Part shown: in pieces, positions 1-9,200 of the stretch
Layout of the letters: each line of letters starts with the position of its first letter
Position numbering within the stretch: position 1 is the first letter of the stretch
Notes under the pieces: model-generated
Told to the model about the DNA's origin: nothing
The model's input: the letters and a program-made list of their open reading frames with translations, nothing else
Databases searched by the model: none
Made by a program: the position numbers and the translations under genes
NCBI GenBank assembly: GCA_946803715.1
Contig: CAMPET010000001.1
Location: forward strand, 1,255,726-1,266,369
Direction of reading: 5' to 3'
Origin: Beroe ovata
Lineage: Eukaryota > Ctenophora > Nuda > Beroida > Beroidae
Length of the DNA stretch: 10,644 nt

Positions 1-22
1 CACACACACACACACACACACA
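1..22. repeat. (CA)n microsatellite at the window edge
   Basis: Eleven CA units run from base 1, so the true length is unknown. A degenerate ACAC-rich tract continues at about 235-345 with interruptions. Confidence 0.95.
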
Positions 23-123
23 CTGATACAGGTATTGGAGTAAGAGATGGATTGGGGAAATGTCACACAAAAGTTGCTGTAGGTATAACAATGAGGTGGA
101 GTTTCGGTGCTTGCCAGGGATTC

Positions 124-141
124 CCGCCCTGGCCAGGGCGG
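124..141. repeat. 18-bp perfect palindrome
   Basis: CCGCCCTGGCCAGGGCGG is fully self-complementary. It is GC-rich within AT-rich, CA-rich surroundings. No function is assigned. Confidence 0.8.
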
Positions 142-563
142 TAACCCCCTGCAAATCAGAAAAACGAAACTCATCAGTTAGAACCTTTCCTTCATTATTT
201 TTATCATACGACATACACGGTCCTATAACACAGACTTACAGAACACACGTACACACACGTATAAACACACGCACACAAGGTACCTACACGAAAACACACA
301 CGGCACACTATACACGGCACAGACTACACAAACACAACATCCCATAGACAACACCTTCACACAATCCCAGACATCACACCTTCGCGACACTCACTAACAC
401 GCAGATATACAGGTAATAGACATCACAAGAGATGATGAACAATTGATGAAGTGGACACTTCACGTTGCTATAATTTCACGATATGATCCGGATAACAAAC
501 AGCAGTTTTATTGTGTTTAGGTGGATATAGGTCACTGGATGGTAGGTCACTGGTCACAGCAAG

Positions 564-610
564 TAATGTGAAGTGATGAATGGTAATGTGAAGTGAGGAA
601 TGGTAATGAC
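564..610. repeat. 20-bp tandem repeat, two copies plus a partial third
   Basis: Units at 564-583 and 584-603 start TAATGTGAAGTGA and end AATGG, differing at one base. The 5' end of a third unit starts at 604. They lie in the non-coding part left of ATP10-like exon 3. Confidence 0.85.
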
Positions 611-715
611 AGCCCTAAATAAGGATGTCCTGCAATTTAGAAATAGGATTACAATAGATACAATCATGGTCGCAGTAACTTGCGTCTGCACTTTCCCCTG
701 GGGATAGACACCAAC

Positions 716-814
716 CTGTCTGAATTTGCTGATAAACTGGTTATACTCCACTTGATCCACCTTCTTGTACGCCACAGCAAGTGTCCGTAGTCCCTTCTTA
801 GCGAAACTGTTTAT
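716..814 (-). other. ATP10-like exon 3: end of N-domain (KGLRTLAVAYKK)
   Basis: Acceptor TTTTCGTCCCAG/ATA at 815-817, phase 0, joins TLDH to INSFAKKGLRTLAVAYKK. This matches the conserved P4-ATPase stretch 'FA..GLRTL..AY' that follows the KGAD region. The exon ends at about 716 on a weak donor (CAG/GTTGGT), so the 3' boundary is uncertain by some tens of bases. The next exon must lie beyond the left edge. Confidence 0.78.
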
Positions 815-3631
815 CTGGGACGAAAATGAATAAGTATTGATATTCCTCAATTAATAAATACACCGAATTTCATTGGAGGTAAATATTCAGTGAGGTGTTA
901 TCGATTCACAGCAATCAAATTATAACTGTTGCACCGTCGATTGTTCTGAGCTAGTAGGTGATAATTCGGGACATAATATAATGTTACATCACACCTATGG
1001 GGTGCGTATTTGGCCATATTTCTCGAGGCGAAGCCGAGTATATTTGGGCAATACGCAACGAATTTTTATTAACGATTGGAAGCAAGCTACTGTTACCTTT
1101 GCATTTCAACGTTTCAACATTTGAGTCATCCTAGCCTCATGAGTTAAATAATATTCTTTATGGACCATTGGACCACTGATAAGTTACTGTGCACGCATTC
1201 AAATAGCACAATGTGTGATAAGACTTTAGCGACACATTAACCCAGTATTAAATTTGGTATAATTATTGCTTCATTTTTTGTGTGATAATAATAGACATAA
1301 CTTATAGATAATTTATTATTTCGAAATATGATATTTTAATGAAGTTGTTGAAAGGTGTGGCGAATTACTAGCAGTGGCGAAGTTAAATAATTTTCACATC
1401 TAAGTGTCGTAAGGGGATATATATTTCACTGTAGAAAATATGTTCACATGAAAACGTTTATTAATGTCAGAGATAAGTTGTCAGATGTAATACATCCGGT
1501 ACTGCAAGTTCCTGCATTACAGGAATCCAGAGAAAGATAAGTACTTGCTGACAATGTTAACTTCAACAGCACAAATTCCTCGGATACCAGAGTGCCGTAA
1601 CTTGCTCACTATTTTTACGGAAACAAGTATGTATGGAGATGATCATGATCTATATTAAGAGCTATAAGAAGACTGATACATGATTGCCATGGTCTATGTC
1701 GGTTGTCTTATGTCTATAACATGTCTGAAGTCTATAACAGCATGTCTATTGTATTTCTACTGTTGTACGCTATAACAACTCACGTGATCCAGAGTTGCTG
1801 TCCTGGTTTCCGTTTCCTCGTCAGACGCTGATTTCCGGAGTCTGGAAAAGATGGCACCATCAGCTCCCTTCGTGTACAACATCATCTCCATGGTACGGGG
1901 ATGTATGACCAGTATACTCATGCACTTCCGGTGCGATTCGAACGGGAGGACACACAGCACCTGGCGCAGTGATAGCTCAATGATTATACAATATACATGG
2001 TAAAAAGAGAGAGAGAGATGAACCGAGAGATTTACAGATCTCATCCTTACTTTATAACGCATTATGGTATCTTGCTGTCTGATCACACAGCTCTCAGGAG
2101 TTCGTCTGAGTAGGATGAATCCATACTCCCGGGCTGCAGTCACTAATGCAAGCTCGTCTGGGGATTCGGCCTCGTACACAATTCTGTTAAAATCTCGGGG
2201 GAGATACTGGGAAAAGCTCGTCCCTCTCCTACCCTCAGTGGTTACCATGACTGTATTACAAATCGTCATGGCGATTAACATGGATATGTGATCTTTGTTC
2301 TGACTGCATTTTAAAAGTGTGATAAGATTTGCATCAATTGAAGGTCTCATAACGTCTGTTTCTGATATAACTTTATCTGATCCACATGTTTCTGATAATC
2401 CAAATTGTCTTTTACTCACTGTCAAACACTTAAAACCCATTTTATTCTCAGTCAAAGTGCCAGTTTTGTCTGAAAATATATACTGGACTTGACCAAGGTC
2501 CTCAGCTATGCTGATAGATCTGCATAATATTTGATTTTCCCCGAAAAGGTCCAAGTCCTTCTGCAAGAACCAAATCTGTATGACTTTGGTGAGTTCCAAA
2601 ATTATGTACAATGACATTGGGATCAGTGTGTTGAAAATTATGATGAAGATGAAATAAGACAAGAAAGCAAGATATGAGAAACTCTTCTCTACTGGCGAGA
2701 GATATAATGCCATATCAGTTGAAGTAGAGCCATCTCTGAAAGTTCTATGGTAAGGCTTAGCATGAGACCTCAGCCAAGCATACTGCCCAATTGCTGATAT
2801 CAAACAGATTGATAACAAAGTGAGGAAAATGATCAAGATTGCTCCATTCATCATCCTCTCAATCTTGCTAATCTTTGTTCTGGGACCTTTACTGTTCTGC
2901 ATCACTTTTGTATCATGACCAGCATAAACAACTAGGCCAACAACATAGTCTGTATTTCTCAACTGGGACCCCCGAAGTAGAAAGTTGTCCAGATTTAATG
3001 AGGTATTGCATTCATCATCATGAATGTAACCATTCAACTTACTCAGGTCATTATTTGGTTGGTCAACAGTAACACTGAGTTCCAACTTTCTCATTCCAGT
3101 TGATTCAATGTTAGGTATCTTTGCAAGATGTCTTTGCTTTAAATTCGTTTCACCATCTAAAGATGACATATCAGCGTATGCAAAACCAAATTCGTCAGAA
3201 GTATCAATGATCAAAATATCAGCAGGAACTTCTTCTTTACAAAGGACTTTTATTACATCGCCCACTTCAATATCCTTCCACTTTTTGCTGAAATAGTGTC
3301 CTGTGGACTTATCAAAGCCATGAGCAAAACGACCATTTATCTTGTCATCTTGTCTTGCTCTTCTAATATCCTCATACAGATCTTTGATTGCATCGCTGGC
3401 TAGCACTATTAGAAGAGGTAAAACTGAAAAGTATTTCCCCACTGAATTCAACTGGGGGATCCAGTTTAATATTAACATGGCCACAAAAAACCAATTTGTG
3501 GATCTGTGGAACTGCTTGTAGAGATTCAGGGGTATAAAATTCCACCATCTATAGTTGGTCGTACTTATTAGATTCTGCTTATATGCTGATATTCTTTTGA
3601 ATGCTTTGACATAGCGAGAATTATTTTCCAT
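716..3631 (-). CDS. ATP10-like (class V) P4-ATPase lipid flippase, partial: exons 1-3, 3' end beyond left edge
   Basis: Likely moves phospholipids from the outer to the cytosolic leaflet; the vertebrate ATP10 subfamily is known for phosphatidylcholine or glucosylceramide transport, but this substrate is unknown. Three minus-strand exons join in phase 0: 2051-3631, 1784-1960 and 716-814 (about 619 codons). Visible in order: N-terminal FIPLNLYKQFHR, TM1-2, actuator loop DGETNLK (D159), TM3-4, EDLGQVQYIFSDKTGTLTEN with phosphoacceptor D388, nucleotide-binding ESPDELALV, VLPFESHRKCMS, YTKGAD and KGLRTLAVAYKK. PNNDLS and EDLGQVQYIFSDKTGTLTENKM-type wording favour ATP10 over ATP8 or ATP11. The hinge, TM5-10 and C-terminus are missing because they lie left of the window. 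An in-frame TAG sits 6 nt before the ATG, but a possible acceptor (TTCTTCCCATTAG) ends there, so an upstream 5' exon is possible. The TM4 motif reads PMSL rather than the usual PISL. The last donor (CAG/GTTGGT at 715) is weak. Confidence 0.88.
815..1783 (-). other. Intron 2 of the ATP10-like gene (969 nt)
   Basis: AT-rich and without coding similarity. It holds a GC-rich imperfect hairpin (1004-1056), listed separately. Near the donor end it also holds a short degenerate direct repeat in which GTCTATAACA recurs at 1712-1721 and 1730-1739. Nothing else was recognised. Confidence 0.75.
1004..1056. repeat. 53-bp imperfect hairpin inside ATP10-like intron 2
   Basis: The arms begin GCGTATT and end AATACGC. 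The centre CTCGAGGCGAAGCCGAG closes on a GAA loop. The two halves pair along most of their length with a few mismatches. It is GC-rich within an AT-rich intron and may be a small palindromic mobile or structural element. Confidence 0.7.
1784..1960 (-). other. ATP10-like exon 2: nucleotide-binding domain
   Basis: This exon has 59 codons running from VLCVLPFESHRKCMS through YTKGADGAIF to TATLDH. The acceptor is GCGCCAG/GTG at 1961 and the donor is CAC/GTGAGT at 1783. The 90-nt intron before it (1961-2050) is a multiple of three and has no in-frame stop, so a naive ORF reads straight through it and inserts 30 residues (VRMRSV... to ...LSLRQ) that homologues lack. ORF sequence left of 1784 is intron. 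Confidence 0.85.
2051..3631 (-). other. ATP10-like exon 1: N-terminus, TM1-4, actuator domain, phosphorylation site, start of N-domain
   Basis: An uninterrupted 527-codon exon. It carries the start codon (AGCATGG context, A at -3 and G at +4), TM1-TM4, DGETNLK and the DKTGTLT signature, whose aspartate codon is at 2468-2470. The donor is AAA/GTAAGG at 2050. A coding exon this long contrasts with the 71-267 nt exons of the neighbouring AMBRA1-like gene. Confidence 0.88.
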
Positions 3632-4054
3632 GCTCTAATGGGAAGAAATTATTCAAGAATGCAATTATCTTTACAAGTAAAACAAATTGTTAAGTAGTTA
3701 ATTATTTTACTTCATTATTAAAACAAATTGTTTGGTAAAACAGAATTCGCAAAAATAAATGTATTTAAAAAAGAGTGATTCTTTCATAAAACAAACTCTT
3801 CCAGATGATTTGATGATGTCATGAAGAGTACAAGTGAATCAAACTCAAGATGTATGACACATTGATCATAAATATAACCTTACACACCCCACCCATCGAC
3901 TGACAGTTTCAGAATTAAGCATATTTAAGCTAAAACCCCATCTTCAGGATCTCAATGGGAATTCACATAATCCTAAGGCAACACAATTATATGGCAATTT
4001 CAATTATGAATTTCGTTCGACCACTCGTCATCACTTTGATTCATTGCATAAGCC
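3632..4054. other. Intergenic region upstream of the ATP10-like gene
   Basis: AT-rich with no supported coding exon. A 14-bp direct repeat (TAAAACAAATTGTT) occurs at 3678-3691 and 3719-3732. The 5' UTR and promoter of the ATP10-like gene should lie here. No TATA box or core promoter element could be called with confidence. Confidence 0.6.
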
Positions 4055-4630
4055 TTGTCGATCGATGATAGAGTATAGACCCTGTCGAGAATTTCGTTGT
4101 GCGCGCGCGGCGAAAAACTTATTCTCAGACGCGGCATGCATCAGCGGTCTAGCATAGCATTGCCAAATAATTTTAAACCGGAACCCTATGACGCACTATA
4201 AGCCAGTTTCGCGAGATGCGGCACTAGGCAGAATTTGCGACGCGCGCGGATTTCGAAAGTACCCTCTCTTTGACCGTATGTTTGACAATGTTTTTGTAAA
4301 TTCAAAGCTCNCAAATCATTCTCGCTGTCGCTCGCCGCTTCGCGGCTCGCGTCAGCTGGGCCTAGCATCGCCAGGCAAAAGTTAGGTTAGCATAAAAGCT
4401 GGCAGGCGCGTCGCAAGAACCGTCGTGCGCGGATTCAAACGAGGCAGAATAGCAGCTGGGTTTCTGCAACATTACTATTGTCGCAAAATTAATTGTCACG
4501 ATGCGAATCTGATTGTCTGACGATGCAATGCCATGCCAAACCACTGAAGGGCTTGCGTCTGTCTGACAATACAAGTTCGCGCCGCGCGCGCAGAACGAAA
4601 TTCTTTACAGGGTCTATCAACGATCGACAA
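4055..4630. mobile_element. MITE-like non-autonomous element with long imperfect terminal inverted repeats
   Basis: The left arm (about 4055-4165) pairs with the right arm (about 4520-4630). Shared inner wording on the two arms includes GACCCTGT, GAATTTCGTT, GCGCGCGCGGCG, AACTT, CAGAC and GCATTGC. The outer blocks TTGTCGATCG (left) and CGATCGACAA (right) also match. The left arm carries 7 extra bases near 4070-4076. The inner blocks are directly flanked by TA (4076-4077 and 4615-4616), which is compatible with a TA target-site duplication, but arm similarity continues outward, so the true ends are unclear. The body is CpG-rich, in contrast to its AT-rich flanks, and carries a central palindrome (GCCGCTTCGCGGC near 4334-4346). 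It holds an N at 4312 and no transposase ORF. The family could not be named. Confidence 0.72.
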
Positions 4631-5071
4631 AGATCTGAAATCGACAAATTAAAAATTTCGAGATTTTAATCGGCTTCACGATACATTGGGCTTAGAATTA
4701 TATTAGGATATATAATCTTCCATCACAGTTTCAAACAAAACAACAGTCAATTGCTTTTTGTCAGATCTTGTCTCATTCTATCCCAATATCTCATGTTCCG
4801 CAGTGATCTGTATTAGCAAACATTGAGCATGACTTATCTGGTAATTTTGGTACTTATAATTCTCAATTGCTTCCTTATTTCTGGGGCTCCTGCAAGAAAT
4901 ACTTAGGGGAGGCATTTGGAATTCCTGAAACGAAGTCATGAAACTTTTTTTATCTATCCTAACTTCCATCCAGGAATTCCTGATGTCTTTCTAAAGAAGT
5001 CCAAGTCTTTGTTCCACCCATTGAAAGTTTTTTTTTCTTAAATGTTCTCACTACAGTTTAGGGCTTGATAG
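4631..5071 (+). promoter_or_regulatory. Presumed 5' flank and 5' UTR of the AMBRA1-like gene
   Basis: AT-rich and non-coding, between the inverted-repeat element and the AMBRA1-like start codon. A T-rich run is at about 5028-5039, followed by a possible acceptor (CTCACTACAG at 5047-5056), which suggests that the 5' UTR may be spliced. No TATA box is assigned. The short minus-strand ORF here shows no family resemblance. Confidence 0.4.
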
Positions 5072-6240
5072 ATGATAAAGGCTATATACAACAGAGAACT
5101 TACTGGAAAGTTTACACTAACTGAACAGAAATTGATAGGAGGGCATATTGAGGACAAGTTTTTCACACAGAAGAAGTCAACTTACACTTCTGTCAAGTAA
5201 CTAAGAATCCTTCATTATTCTAATATTGTACTATTATAGCTACAGAGATTATAAGAGACATATGATTTTGGCATACTGAAATCACATAAATTATAAACTG
5301 AGGGAAGTTTTTCAGCTGTTGTGTACTTTCAGACTTCAAGACATCCAGACTAAGTCAGTGTTTGCTGTTGCATTCTCACATGATGGCACTTTAGTGGCAT
5401 CTACACATGCTGATCACACTATCCGTGTTTTATTGTGAGTAGCCTTAATCAAGGCCATACTGTATCATACTATTCTAGTTGGAACTTTGAAAGTTTATTA
5501 ATGTGACACAATCTTCCTCAGCTATGAACCATTTGGTTTGACTCATACATTACGAGGCCATGCTCGTTCTCCTGTCAGTCTTCAATTTCATCCAAAGAAT
5601 AGGTTCATTTTGGCAAGTGGCTGTCTTTCTGGGCAGGTGTTTCTATGGAAACTGAAGTCCATGACAGGAACTAAGATGCACCAATTATGTCCTTTCTCTC
5701 ATCAACCTATTACTCATGAGGTCTGATTCAAGTTCGACCATTTACCGATAATACCTGCTGTTATTTGTTTCAACTGAAGTATAATGAATTCAAAATTATG
5801 CAGATCATGCATTCAGTAATGCACCTACCAATTGGTTCTATCGCATTTCACCCCAATGGAAGACATTTGGTAGCAAGCAGGTGTAAGCAGTTGACAATGT
5901 GGGACATTGAGAGTGAGCAATTCTCCCAACCTGTCCATACTGTATTCACAGAGCATGAAACTGAGCGTATTAGGTCAGTTGAAGTTACTCACATTTTTCA
6001 AGTGTGAGTGAAACTTTATGATCGCCATTGTATAGGTACCAGATACGTGCATGAATCAGTTCTACTAATGATTTCACCATCTTATCACAATATCTCGCCC
6101 CATCAGGGCAGTTTTGTTTGACCCCTTTGGTAGATACATGGTAACAGCAATCCGGAGAGTCATTCCTCCTCCAGCTCCACCCCCTGCTCCTGTGCCGGAA
6201 GTTAAAGTCGAGGCTTGGACTCCTAAACGACCTAAAACAG
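5072..6240 (+). other. AMBRA1: AMBRA1-like exons 1-5: N-terminal half of the beta-propeller
   Basis: Exons 5072-5196 (donor GTAACT), 5333-5434 (donor GTGAGT), 5522-5720 (weak donor GTCTGA), 5804-5973 (donor GTCAGT) and 6107-6240 (donor GTACAC). Exon phases at the junctions are 2, 2, 0, 2 and 1. WD-like blocks: about residues 50-75 (AFSHDGTLVASTHADH), 80-118 (GH...FHP...ASGCLSGQVFLW), 149-176 (IGSIAFHPNGRHL...WDIE) and 196-214 (ERIRAVLFDPFGRYMVTAI). After residue 214 the sequence becomes proline-rich (IPPPAPPPAPVPEV), marking the start of the linker. The residue count to this point closely matches vertebrate AMBRA1. Confidence 0.83.
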
Positions 6241-9200
6241 GTACACATTCTTCCATTCTCGTCATTTCTATCATGTCCTCATCATTGCAAGGGAATGAGT
6301 TAGAAGCGATCCGATTTGAAATCAAAGCTTTTGATAATCATGTGACTAACGTCAGCTGAAAGTCTATGCTCGCCAGAGTCTGTACTATTAGATTATCATG
6401 AATCAAATTCTACGCTCCTTTTTAAGTTTTTACCATGAAAGGAAATATAGACTTTCAGCTGTTGTGAAAGGTTCCTTCTGTCTTCCAGGGAGGTTTAGCA
6501 AATTGGGAAACTTGAAGGACGCTTTTAACAAGTTGATTTATGCAGGACAGAAACGATCCTACTCAACAGCCAACGCTACCGACCCTTCTAACAGTTAGTG
6601 ATACCAGCTCAATGAGATAGATTGATCTTCCCCCTAATCGACATAATCTCCCCAGTGAAACTTATCTCCCTAACTCCCACTCTTTGTTTCCAGACGAGCA
6701 TCCTGGACCCAGCACTCGTTCCTCAACTGCTCACCCGCTAGAAACGGGAAGTGACGGGGCAAGCCCAGCTGCCGGTCACCATGCCCCACAGCCCCGGTTA
6801 GACCCAGGAGTGACAGTCCAGCAGCAAGCTGCAACGCAGACCCCACAGACCCGACCCGAGCATTCCCACTCCACACCAGCAGACGGGAGGGGGAGGGATG
6901 ACCAGGATACGTTAGAAGTGAGACTCCAGAACAGATCACTCTGTACGAACTGCCAAGCGGGTAAGTGTGGAGTTCATGGAAATGAAATTTATGTTTCAGT
7001 CACATAATTTTGAGTTTCTGTAAATTTTTTCGTTGCTGCCCCACTGATGTCATGTATTTTTAGGCGCTTTCAACAAAAATGTAGTTCAAATTTGGGACTT
7101 TGAAGAGGATACTCTTCCCAATATACAAGACGCTGACTCCAATGTGATAACAAAGTCAGCAATAATGGTAACTTGGTCAGAATGTCAAACTCAGCTGATA
7201 TTATTTCGTCAACAAAATGGGTACCTAATTCCCATGACAGATTAGTAGCTTCTTGGATGTTAAGAAATCGATCTCTCAGGTTACTAATGTTAACTTACAA
7301 ATTTCCCCCGACGGTACTTTCGTTTGCCTGGTAGAAAAGGAGGAAGTAAGGTGGGTACACCTTTGCTTTGCAAAGTTATTTCATCTCATAGATGAGATCT
7401 ATGCCTCTTTTTCTCCTTTGCAAAGTTATTTTAGTTTCTTACGATCTGCAAATCAAATGCTGCATTTCAGTTCTGGAGCGACCTTGTTTATAACAGTGTA
7501 CAGTCTATCCCCAGACACATTTAAACAGTGTCTCATGAAGACAACCGTCAAGTACATCCCCATGTGTATCAGTATCACGCCGTATAATCAGGTGAGATGG
7601 GTGTGGTGGGTGTGTGCTCGGTTCGGGATATGATGGTGTGGGTTCATGGTGGTTGAGGGGTATTGAGATTTATGTGGGTAACGCGCGCCCTATAAACAAG
7701 GCGAGAAAAGAGAATTGATAATCCTTTTAACAAGTCTGAACGACGAGAGCGTAAGTTAAAGTGAAAGTATTTGCGAATAGTTTACAGTTCACATCACACA
7801 GTTCAATGATATAAGGCCCTCAATCATCGTATGCATTATGTAGTCCATCTTATGGCCCCGTTAAATCAACTCTTGCTCTTCATCTCTTCGAATGTTTTCC
7901 AGCCGTTGGGGAAGTTTGTTATCGAATAGTCCTTCCCTTCGCATTCAAATCCGAATTCCTTTGCCACTTTCTTTGCCCACAGGAAGGTCTCCTCAGGCAA
8001 TTTCCCATATTTTCCCGCCAGTTTTTTCCTGCTCCACGGACTGTTCTCTTGTGAATCCTGGTTGATTGCGGACATGGCAAGTTTCACGTACTCCGGTCCT
8101 ATTCCCATAACACCGAGCAAATGTCGGATGTACCCCTCCTGGTCGGCTACAAACGACTCGTAACTGAAGGATTCGATATCCGTTCTGGTCCGAGCCTCGT
8201 CGTAGAAGTAATCCATGTTACAAAACATCCAGAAGAAGAATTTCTTGTACGGATCGGAGACCTTGTTCCTCGTCCAGATGTCCCGATGTTTCCTCTCCTG
8301 GGCGCACATGGGCACAAGCCCTCCCGCCAGAATTGTCATGGCAAACGGACCGAGCATTTTCCGATATGACATCATTGTGGGTCTGAATGCTCGGTACATG
8401 TAAATCTCTCTTGCTGCCGGGAAAATATCTTTGATCACTCTCACCAACACCCCTGTCACCATGCCCATCTTTATAAAGTACTTCCGGTTGGGGTTCTTTG
8501 CTATCGTCAGTATCGTCGCCTTGATGAAGTTGTCATGGTCCTTCTGGAACTTTGGGGCCTCGGTGTACGCGTATTTGAGGGTGTCCAGCATGGCCCACGG
8601 CTCTGACACCACGGTACACTGTCCTGTTTTGTGGATCATGGATGCAGCCAGCGTAGAGCCGCATCTTCCGTTCATATAACTGAGTGTGATGTTCCGCCCA
8701 TCGTTATACGGCTTGTTATTGATGTACCTGGGAGAGAGGAAGGACTAGGATTATTAGCTACTGCTGTTTCACGACATAATATATGATTGTATTATGAGTA
8801 TTTGTTAACCCCGAACCGCTCAAATCCCCGAAAACCCCCCACAACGCCCCCCNCCCCCCCCGACTATTCTCCCCCTCATACACAGTTCACACTAACCTGA
8901 ACAGAGCAGCATGTGACACGGTGATAAGCTCGATGGCAGTGTTGTGCTGTGCTAGGAACATGAACGGATGCTTGTCACAGTCGTAGAGATCGGTTCCCGG
9001 TTTAGCTCGTGCAAAGACAAAGTCCGTCTCGTTGACACAGTACAGCGACACATCCTCCTCTTCTATCACGCTGATGTCCTGAACTTTGCGGAATTTGCGC
9101 AGGAAACACGTCACTTCGTTCAGCATGACAAAGTGGTACTTTAGGTCCCACAGAATGTCGAATGAGAGGGCCTTGTCCTGCTTGTAGTCGGCAGAGTAGG

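Larger units (their letters stand above)
1..715. other. Non-coding, low-complexity region, probably a further intron of the ATP10-like gene
   Basis: No conserved ATP10 exon was found here on the minus strand (nothing like the GIEDRL or TGDK segments expected next), so most of it should be intron. Visible content: the CA microsatellite at the left edge, degenerate CA-rich DNA at about 235-345, an 18-bp perfect palindrome at 124-141, and a 20-bp tandem repeat at 564-603. Confidence 0.6.

Noticed and set aside
60-347. 95-aa plus-strand ORF
   Set aside because: It is made of CA-rich low-complexity sequence (THVHTRINTRT...) with no domain, in a region best explained as intron.
554-715. C-terminal part of the minus-strand ORF that includes ATP10-like exon 3
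   Set aside because: After FISKFRQ the sequence stops resembling P4-ATPases and runs into a tandem repeat; it is read as intron behind the donor at 715.
4440-4560. Possible tRNA-like or small RNA fold in the right arm of the element
   Set aside because: No cloverleaf with anticodon and T-loop consensus could be built; the local pairing follows from the inverted-repeat arms.
4186-4574. Short ORFs on both strands inside the inverted-repeat element
   Set aside because: One spans an N, none resembles a transposase, and they lie in CpG-rich repeat arms.
6241-6359. Continuation of the exon 5 ORF to the stop at 6359
   Set aside because: A GTACAC donor at 6241 and the phase-matched acceptor at 6488 explain it better. 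The extension would end the protein before the C-terminal half-propeller.
8121-8679. Three plus-strand ORFs over the sulfotransferase-like second exon
   Set aside because: They are antisense shadows of a well-supported coding exon and show no family resemblance.
8838-8861. C-rich run as a possible G-quadruplex or regulatory site
   Set aside because: It contains an N and is a homopolymer in a small intron, so a sequencing or assembly artefact is as likely.
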